Of a DNA stretch of 7,111 bases, positions 1 through 4,788 are shown piece by piece. Numbering within the stretch: position 1 is the first letter of the stretch; each line of letters begins with the position of its first letter. The translations under genes were made by a program, and so were the position numbers. The DNA lies in the NCBI GenBank assembly GCA_902806375.1, contig CADCWK010000119.1:1-7111 (forward strand), read 5' to 3'. A model generated the notes under the pieces. That model made no database searches. It had not been told where the DNA came from and worked only from the letters and a program-made list of their open reading frames with translations. The DNA comes from an uncultured Thermomicrobiales bacterium. Its GTDB lineage: Bacteria; Chloroflexota; Chloroflexia; Thermomicrobiales; UBA6265.

Positions 1-829
1 GGTGAGCGAAGGCGCTGCCGAGGGCGGCCCGGCCGCTGCTCACCCAGTCGATCGCCTGGGCTCCCGATTCCCACCAGCGATCGACGATCGATCCGCTGAT
101 GCGCCGGAGACCATCGATCGCGCGCTCCAGGTCCAGCGGGTAGAGCTCGCCAGGCGGCACGCCATCGGCAAGCAGCGCGAACTCGAAGGTGCCGAACGGA
201 CCCTTGGCCAGCGTCCGGCTACCCGGCAGGTCGTCCGATTGCCACCACTCGGCCCAGCTGGTCGGGAGGAACGCGTAGCTGGCGGCATCGAGCCGATACG
301 TGCTGACAATCGCATCCGCGTAGGCCGGAACCGCCGTCTCGGACGCCGCGACGAGATCCGGCACCGCCCCGTCCGCGCCGATCGGGTCGATGCCACCGAG
401 AAGACCCTCCGCGGCCAGTTCGACGGCCCAGCGCTCCTCGACCAGCGCGAGGTCGACATCCCTCCCGGCGAGCAACCGCCCGTAGTCGGTATAGCCGGCG
501 ATGATCCGGCATCCGGTCGCGGCCGAGAACGGATCGAACAGCACCGCTCGCAAGGCGTCCCGGATATCGTCGCCAGCGGTGACGACCCGCAGTTCACGGC
601 CCTGCCACCGACCCGCCTGACCCGGGACGGGCGGGACCGACTCCGGCCCGACGATAGTCGGCGAGGGCGACACCGGACCGCGGCCAGGCGTCTCGGCGAG
701 GCACCCGCCCAGCAGGAGACTGAGACCGGCGACGCCAGCCAGGGACCGCCGGGAGTAGCGCCCCCGCTGGCCCTGTCCCATCTCCCCGACCGTGCCCGCC
801 CGCGCAGATGGGTGACCCAACCGTCTCAT
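1..829 (-). CDS. PotD-like ABC transporter substrate-binding lipoprotein (3' end outside window)
   Basis: Probable extracytoplasmic solute-binding protein of the spermidine/putrescine (PotD, COG0687) type, which would deliver a ligand to an ABC importer. 276 residues are visible before the left edge. Residues 26-31 (SRRSLA) resemble a twin-arginine motif, followed by a short hydrophobic stretch and a lipobox LLLGGC with Cys43, so a Tat-exported lipoprotein is likely. A Pro-rich tether (about 51-72) precedes the binding domain. Family-like segments are LFDPFSAATG (97-106), VDLALVEERWAVELAAEGLL (125-144), PTSWAEWW (189-196), GPFGTFEFALLADGVPP (210-226), LYPLDLERA (229-237) and WWESGAQAI (252-260), the last matching the conserved 'W-SGAQ' region. 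The ATG at 829 lacks a clear Shine-Dalgarno; an in-frame ATG at 781 keeps the signal peptide but has GGGGAG directly abutting it. The gene lies 58 bp after sucD, same strand. Permease and ATPase genes are not visible and the ligand is unknown. Confidence 0.85.
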   Translation of the reverse strand, partial: MRRLGHPSARAGTVGEMGQGQRGRYSRRSLAGVAGLSLLLGGCLAETPGRGPVSPSPTIVGPESVPPVPGQAGRWQGRELRVVTAGDDIRDALRAVLFDPFSAATGCRIIAGYTDYGRLLAGRDVDLALVEERWAVELAAEGLLGGIDPIGADGAVPDLVAASETAVPAYADAIVSTYRLDAASYAFLPTSWAEWWQSDDLPGSRTLAKGPFGTFEFALLADGVPPGELYPLDLERAIDGLRRISGSIVDRWWESGAQAIDWVSSGRAALGSAFAH

Positions 830-887
830 CGAGGGTGGGTCATGGGAGTCGTGCGTGACCCGTCCACGCGGATGCTCCTCGCTCGGA

Positions 888-1763
888 TCAGGCGCTCGCC
901 AGCGCGGACCGGACCAGCTCGGGGACCTCGAACGGTGCCCGGGCGACGCGGACGTTGGCCGCTTCCAGGGCCGCGATCTTGTCGGCCGCCGAGCCGGTCC
1001 CTCCCGAGATGATCGCGCCGGCGTGACCCATCCGCTTGCCCGGAGGGGCGGTCTGGCCCGCGATGAAGCCGACGACCGGCTTGGTGACCCGCTCCCGGAT
1101 GAAGGCCGCCGCGGCCTCTTCGTCCGAACCACCGATCTCGCCGATGATGACCATCGCGTCGGTGTCGGGGTCGTCCTGGAACAGGGACAGGACGTCGACG
1201 AACGATGTGCCGATGACCGGGTCGCCGCCGATGCCGACCGCGGAGCTCTGCCCGAGTCCCGCCCGGGTCAATGCGTCGACGACCTCGTAGGTCAGTGTCC
1301 CACTGCGGGAGACCAGGCCGATCCGGCCCGGCTGGTGGATGAAGCCAGGCATGATGCCGACCTTGGCCTCGCCGGGAGTGATCGCCCCCGGACAGTTCGG
1401 GCCGAGCAACCGCGCGCCCCGCTCCCGCACGTAGCGGTAGACCGGCACCATGTCGTTGATCGGGATGCCCTCGGTGATACAGATGACGAAGTGGATACCG
1501 GCGTCGACCGCCTCGTAGATGGCATCCGGAGCGAACCGGGCCGGCACGTAGATGATCGACGTGTTGGCGCCGGTCTCGCTGACGGCATCGGCGACGGTGT
1601 TGTAGACGGGGACCCCGGCCACTTCCTTGCCCAGGCCGCCTGGCGTCACACCGGAGACCACGTTGGTGCCGTACTCGACCATCTGCGTCGTATGGAAGGT
1701 GCCTTCGCGGCCGGTGATGCCCTGGACCAGCAGCCGTGTGTCATTGCCGACGAGAATGCTCAT
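888..1763 (-). CDS. sucD: Succinyl-CoA synthetase alpha subunit
   Basis: The alpha subunit binds CoA and carries the phosphorylated histidine for succinyl-CoA + NDP + Pi <-> succinate + CoA + NTP, the substrate-level phosphorylation step of the TCA cycle. The 291-aa product is close to the usual 289-300. Visible hallmarks are the N-terminal SILVGNDTRLLVQGITG with the CoA-binding GxTGxxGTFH loop (15-24), GPNCPG (121-126), VSRSGTLTYE (151-160), GIGGDPVIGT (177-186), GEIGG with Glu209 (208-212), and KRMGHAGAI with catalytic His247 (243-251). An open frame extends 17 codons upstream of the ATG at 1763, but this ATG has GGAG six nucleotides away and starts the family-typical MSIL, so the shorter form is chosen. 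It lies 69 bp downstream of sucC. No key residue is missing, so it should be functional. Confidence 0.98.
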   Translation of the reverse strand: MSILVGNDTRLLVQGITGREGTFHTTQMVEYGTNVVSGVTPGGLGKEVAGVPVYNTVADAVSETGANTSIIYVPARFAPDAIYEAVDAGIHFVICITEGIPINDMVPVYRYVRERGARLLGPNCPGAITPGEAKVGIMPGFIHQPGRIGLVSRSGTLTYEVVDALTRAGLGQSSAVGIGGDPVIGTSFVDVLSLFQDDPDTDAMVIIGEIGGSDEEAAAAFIRERVTKPVVGFIAGQTAPPGKRMGHAGAIISGGTGSAADKIAALEAANVRVARAPFEVPELVRSALASA

Positions 1764-1768
1764 TGGTG

Positions 1769-1772
1769 CTCC
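1769..1772 (-). promoter_or_regulatory. Ribosome-binding site of sucD
   Basis: GGAG on the minus strand, five nucleotides of spacer before the ATG at 1763. It decides against the longer in-frame upstream start at 1814, which would also run through the intercistronic hairpin. Confidence 0.7.
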
Positions 1773-1784
1773 ATTGGCGCGACG

Positions 1785-1812
1785 GCGGCCAGTCCGGACC
1801 GGGACTGGCCGC
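1785..1812 (-). other. Intercistronic hairpin between sucC and sucD
   Basis: An 11-bp perfect inverted repeat (GCGGCCAGTCC at 1785-1795 with GGACTGGCCGC at 1802-1812) encloses a 6-nt loop. In the sucCD mRNA it lies between the sucC stop (1833) and the sucD ribosome-binding site (GGAG, about 1769-1772). No T-tract follows in the direction of transcription, so it is unlikely to be an efficient terminator. It could stabilise or process the transcript or set subunit stoichiometry; that role is inferred. Confidence 0.6.
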
Positions 1813-1832
1813 ACCGGGGTATCGGGGTCGGC

Positions 1833-2963
1833 TCAGGCGGCGGACGCGACCACCTGGGCCGCCGCCGCGTCCATCGTGTCGACGGCGGTCAGGCCGGCCT
1901 CGGCGAGCAGCGCCCGGCCCTCCTCCGCATTGGTGCCGGACAACCGGACCACGATCGGGACGGAGACCGCGACCCGGGCGAGCGCCTCCCGGATCCCCTG
2001 GGCGACGACATCGCCGCGGGTGATCCCACCGAAGATGTTGATCAGGATGGCGCGGACGTTGGGGTCCGCCGTCACGAGGCCGAAGGCCTTGGCGACCTGA
2101 TCGGCGCTGGCGCCTCCACCGACGTCCAGAAAGTTGGCCGGGTCGCCGCCGTGCATCTTGACGGCGTCCATCGTCGCCATCGCGAGGCCGGCCCCGTTGA
2201 CGATGCAGCCGATGTTGCCATCCAGCTTGACGAAGCTGATCCCACTCTGGCGGGCTTCCAGTTCGGTCGCGTTCTCCTCCGCCATGTCACGCAGCGCCTC
2301 GAAGTCGCCGTGGCGGAACAGCGCGTTGTCGTCGAAACTCATCTTGCTGTCGAGGGCCAGCCAGTCGCCCTCCTTGGTGATGATGAGGGGGTTGATCTCG
2401 GCCAGCGTCGCGTCCTCATCGAGGAACGCCCGGAACAGGCTGCCCGCGATCGCCGCGAAGCCGGCGACCTTGCCGGCCGGGATCCCGAGGTCGAACGCCA
2501 TCTGGCGCAACTGGAATGGCTGCACGCCGCGGTCGGGGTCGGCATGGATCCGGATGATCTTCTCGGGGTTGGTCTGGGCGACCTCCTCGATCTCGACACC
2601 GCCCTCGGCGCTGGCCATGATCAGGATCTGGCGCGCGTTCCGGTCGAGGACCACACCCAGATAGAACTCCTGGTCGATCCCCACCCCGGGGACCACGAGG
2701 ACCTTCGAGACGACGTGCCCGCGGATATCCAGGCCGATGATGGATTCGGCGGCCGCACGCGCCTCCTCGGGCGTCCGGGCCAGCTTGATCCCGCCGGCCT
2801 TGCCGCGACCTCCGGAATGGACCTGCGCCTTGATGGCCACGAGCGTCCCGGCTGCCCGCGCGGCCGCCTCCGCTTCGGCCGGGGTGGTCGCGACCGTCCC
2901 GGCGTTCACCGGGATGCCGTGCCGGGCGAGAATCTCCGCAGCCTGGTACTCGTGAATATCCAT
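1833..2963 (-). CDS. sucC: Succinyl-CoA synthetase beta subunit (ADP/GDP-forming)
   Basis: The beta subunit carries the ATP-grasp nucleotide site and part of the succinate site, and pairs with SucD in the cytoplasmic TCA-cycle enzyme. The 376-aa product is slightly shorter than E. coli SucC (388). Motifs in order: MDIHEYQAAEILARHGIPV at the N-terminus; KAQVHSGGRGKAGG (45-58) of the ATP-grasp fold; DQEFYLG (97-103); LAEINPL with the metal-site Glu/Asn (187-193); DGNIGCIVNGAGLAMATMD (248-266); PANFLDVGGGA (275-285); INIFGGITRGD (309-319); and VRLSGTNAEEG (339-349). The open frame continues 79 codons upstream as low-quality Arg/Pro/Gly sequence. The ATG at 2963 begins the canonical MDIHEYQ and has AAGGAG 12 nt upstream, so the long form is rejected. 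The subunit's nucleotide preference (ATP or GTP) cannot be read by eye. Confidence 0.98.
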   Translation of the reverse strand: MDIHEYQAAEILARHGIPVNAGTVATTPAEAEAAARAAGTLVAIKAQVHSGGRGKAGGIKLARTPEEARAAAESIIGLDIRGHVVSKVLVVPGVGIDQEFYLGVVLDRNARQILIMASAEGGVEIEEVAQTNPEKIIRIHADPDRGVQPFQLRQMAFDLGIPAGKVAGFAAIAGSLFRAFLDEDATLAEINPLIITKEGDWLALDSKMSFDDNALFRHGDFEALRDMAEENATELEARQSGISFVKLDGNIGCIVNGAGLAMATMDAVKMHGGDPANFLDVGGGASADQVAKAFGLVTADPNVRAILINIFGGITRGDVVAQGIREALARVAVSVPIVVRLSGTNAEEGRALLAEAGLTAVDTMDAAAAQVVASAA

Positions 2964-2975
2964 TGCCGTCGATTG

Positions 2976-2981
2976 CTCCTT
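2976..2981 (-). promoter_or_regulatory. Ribosome-binding site of sucC
   Basis: AAGGAG on the minus strand with a rather long 12-nt spacer to the ATG at 2963. Together with the conserved MDIHEYQ start, it supports the 376-residue form. Confidence 0.6.
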
Positions 2982-3102
2982 GCGCTGCACCGGATCCGGA
3001 ACGATCGCCGGGGTACCGGGGGACGATCCGACGCCGATCGGTCGGCCGGATCGCCGATCGTCGCCCATCGGATCGGGCCGGATGGTCAGACCGGATCCGC
3101 GC

Positions 3103-3116
3103 GGACCCCGGGGTCC
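3103..3116. promoter_or_regulatory. 14-bp perfect palindrome upstream of sucC (possible operator)
   Basis: GGACCCCGGGGTCC is a perfect palindrome. Allowing one mismatched pair (3102/3117), the symmetry extends over 3099-3120. It begins about 15 bp downstream of the candidate sucC -10 element, a position typical of a repressor operator. It could also act as an RNA hairpin or simply reflect GC richness. No regulator is identified. Confidence 0.35.
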
Positions 3117-3130
3117 ACGCCGCCGCGACC

Positions 3131-3139
3131 ATCCTACCA
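3131..3139 (-). promoter_or_regulatory. Candidate extended -10 element for sucC
   Basis: The minus strand reads TGG-TAGGAT, matching the extended -10 pattern TGn-TAnnAT with four of six -10 consensus bases. No good -35 is present at 16-18 bp spacing, which is tolerable for an extended -10. Transcription starting around 3125 would give sucC a leader of about 160 nt containing the palindrome at 3103-3116. Pattern-based only. Confidence 0.3.
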
Positions 3140-3363
3140 AGAGTTGCCGCGTCAGCGCCGGGGGAGGTCGCACCAGGCGGAGCGGAATCGCTGCGCGCAC
3201 TAGAAGATGTGGAGCCGCCAGGGCCTCCCTGCGGCCCGCTGCTGGCCCGCCACGGGCGGTTCTCCGAGGCGCGACGCGGCCCGCGACGGACCCCGCGAAC
3301 CGTCAGCCGGCCCTCGGCCGATTCTGGCGAACGAATGGTCCGGAAAAGAGGTCGAAAAGGGTA

Positions 3364-3390
3364 TTGAAAACGGGGTGGGTATGATAGTAT
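3364..3390 (+). promoter_or_regulatory. Candidate promoter for the zinc-ribbon gene
   Basis: TTGAAA (3364-3369, five of six -35 consensus bases) is followed after 15 bp by TAGTAT (3385-3390, four of six -10 bases). An overlapping TATGAT (3380-3385) is a better -10 but has no matching -35. This AT-rich island stands out sharply from its GC-rich surroundings. A start near 3397 would give a leader of about 120 nt that includes the inverted repeats at 3421-3512. Confidence 0.45.
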
Positions 3391-3420
3391 GCGGCAGACG
3401 CTCCACCGCTAACGCGCTGC

Positions 3421-3512
3421 CGGGAACCAGTTTCGGGGTCCATTGTTCGTTGTGCCTGGGAACGTCTCGCAGTTGTTCATTGTCGCGAAGGATCGCGACA
3501 GAGAGGTTCCCG
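3421..3512 (+). promoter_or_regulatory. Structured 5' leader with mutually exclusive stems
   Basis: Three nested or competing inverted repeats lie just before the ATG at 3520. (a) TGTCGCG/CGCGACA (3481-3487 with 3494-3500) is a perfect 7-bp hairpin with loop AAGGAT. (b) GGGAACgTCTC (3458-3468) pairs with GAGAgGTTCCC (3501-3511), ten pairs around one G-G mismatch. (c) CGGGAACC (3421-3428) pairs perfectly with GGTTCCCG (3505-3512). Stems b and c compete for the same 3' strand. The best Shine-Dalgarno-like sequence, GAGAGG (3501-3506), lies in that strand. This resembles a translation-controlling leader such as a thermosensor, cold-shock leader or riboswitch-like switch. It matches no riboswitch class I recognise. 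Confidence 0.45.
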
Positions 3513-3519
3513 AAGACAG

Positions 3520-3960
3520 ATGAGTGATCGTACGGTGACGTGCCGCGACTGCGGCGACGCGTTCGTCTTCACGGCGGGTGAGCAGGCGTTCTACACGGAG
3601 CGAGGCTTCTCCGAGCCCCAGCGCTGCCCGACCTGCCGCTCGGCCCGCAAGGCCCAGCGCAACGGCGGCGAGTCGTCCGGCGGCTACTCCTCCGGCGGCG
3701 GCTACTCCTCCGGTGGTGGTGGCTACTCGTCCGGTGGCAGCTCGTACGGTGGCGGGTCCGGCGGCGGCTACTCCAGTGGTGGTAGCTCAGGCTACTCCAG
3801 CGCGCCGCGGCAGATGTTCGCCGCGGTCTGCTCGGGCTGTGGCAAGGAGACCGAGGTCCCCTTCCAGCCGCGGATGGATCGCCCGGTCTACTGCCGGGAC
3901 TGCTTCCAGGAGCGCCGCACGTCGGCCCCCCGCGGTGGTGGGTACGGCAACAGTTACTAG
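3520..3960 (+). CDS. Two-module zinc-ribbon protein with Gly/Ser/Tyr-rich linker
   Basis: A small cytoplasmic protein of 146 aa with no signal peptide or membrane segment. Residues 5-45 form a zinc-ribbon domain (Cys8, Cys11, Cys36, Cys39) with the FVFTAGEQAFYTERGF core typical of the 'probable zinc-ribbon' family (PF13451 type). Residues 49-95 are a low-complexity linker of YSSGG-like units. Residues 100-130 form a second module, Cys104-x2-Cys107-x17-Cys125-x2-Cys128, matching the CxxC-x17-CxxC family (TIGR04272 type) including the conserved PFxPxxxRPVYC segment. The tail (138-146) is RGG/GY-like. Zinc binding is well supported. Nucleic-acid binding is an inference from the basic residues after Cys39, the RGG-like tail and the linker. 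The physiological role is unknown. It is monocistronic, bounded by its own promoter candidate and a strong terminator. Confidence 0.93.
   Translation: MSDRTVTCRDCGDAFVFTAGEQAFYTERGFSEPQRCPTCRSARKAQRNGGESSGGYSSGGGYSSGGGGYSSGGSSYGGGSGGGYSSGGSSGYSSAPRQMFAAVCSGCGKETEVPFQPRMDRPVYCRDCFQERRTSAPRGGGYGNSY
3664..3804 (+). repeat. Low-complexity GYSSGG-type repeat within the zinc-ribbon gene
   Basis: This segment encodes residues 49-95, made almost wholly of Gly, Ser and Tyr with recurring GGYSSGG units. Synonymous codons vary (TCC, TCG, AGT and AGC for Ser; GGC and GGT for Gly), so the units are not identical at the DNA level. This suggests maintained protein-level composition rather than very recent slippage. 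Confidence 0.85.
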
Positions 3961-3980
3961 TCGCCGACCCGGATGACCCC

Positions 3981-4024
3981 AAGACGGCCGGTCCACGCCA
4001 GAGAAGGCGAGGACCGGCCGTCTT
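3981..4024 (+). terminator. Strong intrinsic terminator after the zinc-ribbon gene
   Basis: AAGACGGCCGGTCC (3981-3994) pairs perfectly over 14 bp with GGACCGGCCGTCTT (4011-4024). An inner CGCC/GGCG (3996-3999 with 4006-4009) extends the hairpin past an A-A mismatch to an AGAGAA loop. The hairpin begins 20 bp after the stop codon and is followed by the pyrimidine-rich CTTCTTG rather than a long T-tract. It separates the zinc-ribbon gene from the acetyltransferase unit. Confidence 0.85.
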
Positions 4025-4072
4025 CTTGCGCTCCTGACACCATAGCGCCGGGGGACTTACGTCAGTCGGCCC

Positions 4073-4077
4073 GGAGG
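4073..4077 (+). promoter_or_regulatory. Ribosome-binding site for the GTG start at 4085
   Basis: GGAGG with a 7-nt spacer to GTG 4085 supports the longer acetyltransferase form. A competing AAGGGGA at 4106-4112 lies eight nt before GTG 4121. Confidence 0.6.
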
Positions 4078-4084
4078 CGTTCCA

Positions 4085-4759
4085 GTGCCCGGCGCGACCG
4101 CACCGAAGGGGATCACGATCGTGTCCGAACAGGTGGACCAACCGGTATCGACGTCCGGCGGCGCCCGGGTGCGTGTCGGCGATCACGTCGAACTCCGGCG
4201 GCACGTGCCCGGGAATCTGGCCAGCTTCCAGCGCTGGTACGCCGACCCGGACATCGCGGAGATGCTCCGGCATGACCTCAAGCCGCTTGATGCCCGTCAG
4301 TCCCGGAGCTACTTCGAGACCCTGATCCTGCCTCTCTCGGCACGGGGGTTCTGCTGGGCGATCACGGAACGCTCCGGCGGTCGCCTCCTCGGGACCACGG
4401 CACTGACGGAGGTCAACCGTGGCGACCGGTCGGCCCTGTTCCGGATCGTGATCGGCGAGCGGGATACGTGGGGACGTGGCTACGGGACCGAGTCCACGCG
4501 CCTGGTCTGCGAGGAAGCGTTCTCTGGACTCGGTCTGTCCGGGATCCGACTGGAAGTCTTCGACCATAATGGGCGCGCGATCGGTACCTATGACCGGGTC
4601 GGCTTCCGGCAGACGGGTGCCCACGTCGAGTTCGTGCGTAACCGGGGCATCGACCTGCATGTCCGGGAGATGCGGCTCGACCGGGAGCACTATGACCGGC
4701 TCGGCGTCTTCGCTTCCCGGATCCCCGTCTATCCGCCCGACGGACCGGACCGACGGTGA
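4085..4759 (+). CDS. GNAT-family N-acetyltransferase (RimJ/RimL-like)
   Basis: Predicted cytoplasmic acetyl-CoA-dependent N-acyltransferase of 224 aa; substrate unknown. An N-terminal extension of about 28 residues precedes the GNAT fold, which opens with ELRRHVPGNLASFQRWYADPDI-type sequence (36-57) as in RimJ/RimL-like enzymes (Acetyltransf_3 type). The central GRLLGTTAL strand (99-107) is followed by motif A, FRIVIGERDTWGRGYGTEST (119-138), with the pyrophosphate-binding Gly130-x-Gly132-x-Gly134 loop. Motif B, LEVFDHNGRAIGTYDRVGF (156-174), includes the usual Asn162, Ala165 and Tyr169. The GTG at 4085 has GGAGG seven nt upstream. An in-frame GTG at 4121 has AAGGGGA eight nt upstream and would drop 12 residues, so either could be used. 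The stop overlaps or nearly abuts the next gene, suggesting a two-gene operon with the secreted DUF4397 protein. Confidence 0.92.
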   Translation: MPGATAPKGITIVSEQVDQPVSTSGGARVRVGDHVELRRHVPGNLASFQRWYADPDIAEMLRHDLKPLDARQSRSYFETLILPLSARGFCWAITERSGGRLLGTTALTEVNRGDRSALFRIVIGERDTWGRGYGTESTRLVCEEAFSGLGLSGIRLEVFDHNGRAIGTYDRVGFRQTGAHVEFVRNRGIDLHVREMRLDREHYDRLGVFASRIPVYPPDGPDRR

Positions 4760-4777
4760 CCGGTCGTCGAGTGACGC

Positions 4778-4782
4778 AGGAG
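4778..4782 (+). promoter_or_regulatory. Ribosome-binding site deciding the GTG start at 4789
   Basis: AGGAG with a 6-nt spacer to GTG 4789. The earlier in-frame GTG codons at 4756 (overlapping the acetyltransferase stop as GTGA) and 4771 have no comparable site. Confidence 0.65.
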
Positions 4783-4788
4783 TCAGCC

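Larger units (their letters stand above)
2964..3519. other. Divergent intergenic control region, no convincing gene
   Basis: 556 bp separate sucC (minus) from the zinc-ribbon gene (plus). Open frames here are Arg/Pro/Gly/Ser-rich, lack good ribosome-binding sites and resemble no family I know. The sucC-proximal half (2990-3120) is dense in GATC-containing inverted repeats, including CGATCGG/CCGATCG (3035-3041 with 3054-3060), and carries a 14-bp palindrome. The half near 3340-3390 is noticeably AT-richer than its surroundings, as expected of a promoter. From about 3421 the sequence forms a structured leader. Both transcription units probably start within this stretch. The part between about 3160 and 3340 shows nothing I can name. 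Confidence 0.6.

Noticed and set aside
837..861. GGGTCA/TGACCC inverted repeat between sucD and the lipoprotein gene as a terminator
   Set aside because: Only six base pairs with a 13-nt loop and no T-tract, well within chance for this base composition.
2..1012. A 336-codon plus-strand open frame and minus-strand open frames (40-597, 219-512) at the left end
   Set aside because: The minus-strand frame from 829 gives a coherent PotD-like lipoprotein with signal peptide and family motifs. The others are Arg/Pro/Ser-rich shadows.
855..3203. A 782-codon open frame on the plus strand, antisense to sucD and sucC
   Set aside because: It covers the unmistakable sucCD genes on the other strand. Its translation is Asp/Arg/Gly-rich with no family features, as expected when GC-biased codons remove stops from the antisense frame.
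2964..3527. Several open frames of 68-134 codons between sucC and the zinc-ribbon gene
   Set aside because: They have no convincing ribosome-binding sites or recognisable domains, they overlap promoter and leader signals, and their composition is typical of non-coding GC-rich DNA.
3664..3804. The YSSGG-encoding stretch considered as a CRISPR array or DNA tandem repeat locus
   Set aside because: It is in frame inside a conserved protein, the units vary in length and codons, and there are no unique spacers.
4034..4062. CTGACA followed 17 bp later by TTACGT as a promoter for the acetyltransferase
   Set aside because: The -35 match is good but the -10 matches only two of six consensus bases. 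A promoter is needed after the terminator, but this one is not supported well enough to list.
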